Origin: Clostridiales bacterium
GTDB taxonomy: Bacteria; Bacillota; Clostridia; Oscillospirales; Oscillospiraceae
Reading direction: 5' to 3'
NCBI GenBank assembly: GCA_029098065.1
Contig: JAQXNP010000044.1
Span: 1-7,391 of the forward strand
Length of the DNA stretch: 7,391 nt
Numbering within the stretch: the stretch's first letter is position 1; each line of letters opens with the position of its first letter. This document shows, piece after piece, positions 6,560 to 7,391 of this stretch. Under the pieces are notes generated by a model. It was not told the origin of the DNA, ran no database searches, and saw only the letters and a list, made by a program, of their open reading frames with translations. Position numbers and translations under genes: made by a program.

Positions 6560-7137
6560 CTCACCCGCACCTTCTGCCCGGGATAAATGAGATTTGGGTT
6601 CTTGATCTGGGGATTCAGGGAGATGACCTGATTGAGTTCCACCCCATAATTCCGGGCGATCCGCCACAGGCTCTCCCCCCTGGCCACAGTGTGCCACACC
6701 GCCCCGCCGCTCTCCCCGGCGGAGCCTGACGCAGTTCCGCTCTCCCCGGAACCAGCCTGCTCTGTCCGGGCCGATGCGTCGTATCCCCCGTAATCCTCCC
6801 AGAAGGTAAAGGTATACCGCACATAGTCCGGTCTGGGCTCCTGCGTCAGGGACAGCTCTACAAAGTAGGCGCTGGAGGTCTGCCACACCGGGTGGATCAG
6901 TGTCCCCGGCCCCTTGTCATAGAACACAGTGGCCAGCTTCTTCAACTCCTGATAGGCCCCCGTTCCCACAAACTCCCCCTCGCCCTTCATCACCCGGCGG
7001 GTGAGCCCCAGATCCTGCATGTGATATCGTCCGAAAGGCACCTTCTGGAGCCCCACCTTCCGCTGGAATTCAATGGAATACACCCGGGGGTTGTGGGGCC
7101 AGACATAGTTCTTATACTGCATGGGCGCAAGCTCCAT
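6556..7137 (-). CDS. LysM-containing phage tail protein (XkdP-like)
   Basis: A 193-residue protein between the probable tape measure and the hub, the position of XkdP in PBSX. The first 120 residues form a conserved-looking domain (PRVYSIEFQRKVGLQKVPFG near 17-36, then KGEGEFVGTGAYQEL and VWQTSSAYFVELSLTQEPRPDYV), presumably docking into the tail tube/baseplate. Residues 121-146 are a Ser/Gly/Ala-rich linker. Residues 147-193 are one LysM domain (HTVARGESLWRIARNYGV, then LNPQIKNPNLIYPGQKVRV) that would bind peptidoglycan. Relatives such as P2 gpX, T4 gp53 and XkdP also carry a LysM-like domain in the tail or baseplate. The ATG at 7137 has AGGAGG 6 bases upstream. The gene overlaps the hub gene by 4 bases at its end. 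Confidence 0.92.
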   Translation of the reverse strand: MELAPMQYKNYVWPHNPRVYSIEFQRKVGLQKVPFGRYHMQDLGLTRRVMKGEGEFVGTGAYQELKKLATVFYDKGPGTLIHPVWQTSSAYFVELSLTQEPRPDYVRYTFTFWEDYGGYDASARTEQAGSGESGTASGSAGESGGAVWHTVARGESLWRIARNYGVELNQVISLNPQIKNPNLIYPGQKVRVR

Positions 7138-7143
7138 GGTCTC

Positions 7144-7149
7144 CCTCCT
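7144..7149 (-). promoter_or_regulatory. Ribosome binding site of the LysM gene, merged with the upstream stop codon
   Basis: On the - strand the sequence reads TGAGGAGGGAGACCATG. The TGA at 7151-7149 ends the upstream gene, and its last A is the first base of a full AGGAGG, 6 bases before the ATG at 7137. This is the strongest ribosome binding site in the window and fits coupled translation. Confidence 0.8.
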
Positions 7150-7391
7150 CAGTACAGTTCAAAACCGCCGTCATACCGCCGGGCGTCCCGTTCCACCGCC
7201 CGGTCCAGTGTCTCCGCGTCCAGACCGGACACTCCGGTTCTCTCCTCCGGCACCGTGACGGAGATGTTTCGCCGCTCCGTCCGGGCAAAACCGGCGGCCC
7301 GTTCCGCCGCCGCCACACTCCGATAGAGCGTCGTGCCGGCCCGGCGTGTTTCCTCCTCCAGCGGAAAAGTCCGCTCCCTCTGCCGGGATAG
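7149..7391 (-). CDS. Probable tail tape measure protein, C-terminal 80 codons only
   Basis: An open frame enters from the right edge and ends at the TGA at 7151-7149, with no stop in 80 codons and no start in the window. The piece is charged and Arg/Glu/Ala-rich (for example LEEETRRAGTTLYRSVAAAE and TERRNISVTVPEE), and ends in ERDARRYDGGFELY. It is 11 bases ahead of the XkdP-like LysM gene, exactly where PBSX has the tape measure gene xkdO, and the helical, charged composition suits such a C-terminus. The identification is therefore by position, with weak sequence support; another tail chaperone or assembly protein is possible. A shorter frame with its own ATG at 7318 overlaps it but is a shadow. 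Confidence 0.6.
   Translation of the reverse strand, partial: LSRQRERTFPLEEETRRAGTTLYRSVAAAERAAGFARTERRNISVTVPEERTGVSGLDAETLDRAVERDARRYDGGFELY

Larger units (their letters stand above)
3238..7391 (-). mobile_element. Baseplate module of a contractile-tailed prophage, prophage remnant or tailocin
   Basis: Seven consecutive - strand genes follow the order tape measure, LysM protein, hub, spike, gp25/gp46-like, baseplate J, YmfQ/DUF2313. This corresponds to xkdO-P-Q-R-S-T-U of the Bacillus PBSX element and, from the hub on, to gp44-45-46-47-48 of phage Mu. The spacing is tight and mostly overlapping, and no frameshift or premature stop is seen. The module runs off the right edge, where sheath, tube, head and regulatory genes would be expected. 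Its left end stops at the shared terminator with no tail fibre, holin or endolysin gene. No integrase or att repeat was recognised, so whether this is an inducible phage, a decayed prophage or a domesticated tail particle cannot be decided here. Confidence 0.85.

Noticed and set aside
6560..6886. N-terminal extension of the hub gene back to an ATG at 6886
   Set aside because: This would overlap more than half of the LysM gene, and its residues are Arg/Gly/Cys-rich out-of-frame sequence. The start at 6559 with an ATGA overlap gives the normal family length.
7112..7318. A - strand frame of 68 codons with its own ATG near the right edge
   Set aside because: It overlaps the open frame ending in ERDARRYDGGFELY in another frame and runs past the LysM start; the latter frame has the correct spacing to the LysM gene and no stop for 80 codons.

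Overview
The window joins two blocks that converge on one shared terminator. Bases 1-3178 (+ strand) look like housekeeping chromosome: the last two thirds of a single-chain pyruvate carboxylase gene, then, 25 bases on, a D-2-hydroxyacid dehydrogenase gene that probably shares its transcript. Bases 3238-7391 (- strand) are the baseplate end of a contractile phage tail operon, from a prophage, a prophage remnant or a tailocin. Between them, at 3189-3226, is a perfect hairpin with a U tract on both strands, serving both operons.

The sequence is GC-rich with strongly GC-biased third positions. The protein features (single-chain pyruvate carboxylase, PBSX/Xkd-type tail genes, strong AGGAGG-type ribosome binding sites) suggest a high-GC Firmicute, probably a Clostridia/Oscillospiraceae-like gut anaerobe. 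That is an inference from style, not from a marker gene.

Read in its own direction (right to left), the tail operon has: the C-terminal 80 codons of a probable tape measure protein; a LysM protein like PBSX XkdP; a hub protein like XkdQ / Mu gp44 / gpD; a very short spike-like protein like Mu gp45 / gpV; a gp25/gp46-like wedge protein; a baseplate J protein (XkdT / Mu gp47); and a YmfQ/DUF2313 protein (XkdU / Mu gp48). Most junctions are stop-start overlaps (ATGA, TGATG, GTGA), so translation is probably coupled.

The most notable points are these. The operon stops straight after the XkdU/gp48-like gene, with no tail fibre, holin or endolysin before the host operon. That last protein ends in three exact 10-residue WGxLE repeats running to the stop codon. 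The spike-like protein is short and has no histidine at all. The hydroxyacid dehydrogenase has an Arg where NAD-dependent relatives usually have Asp, hinting at NADP(H). No integrase, att site, tRNA, rRNA, CRISPR array or insertion sequence was recognised. No stretch longer than about 60 bases lacks a gene.
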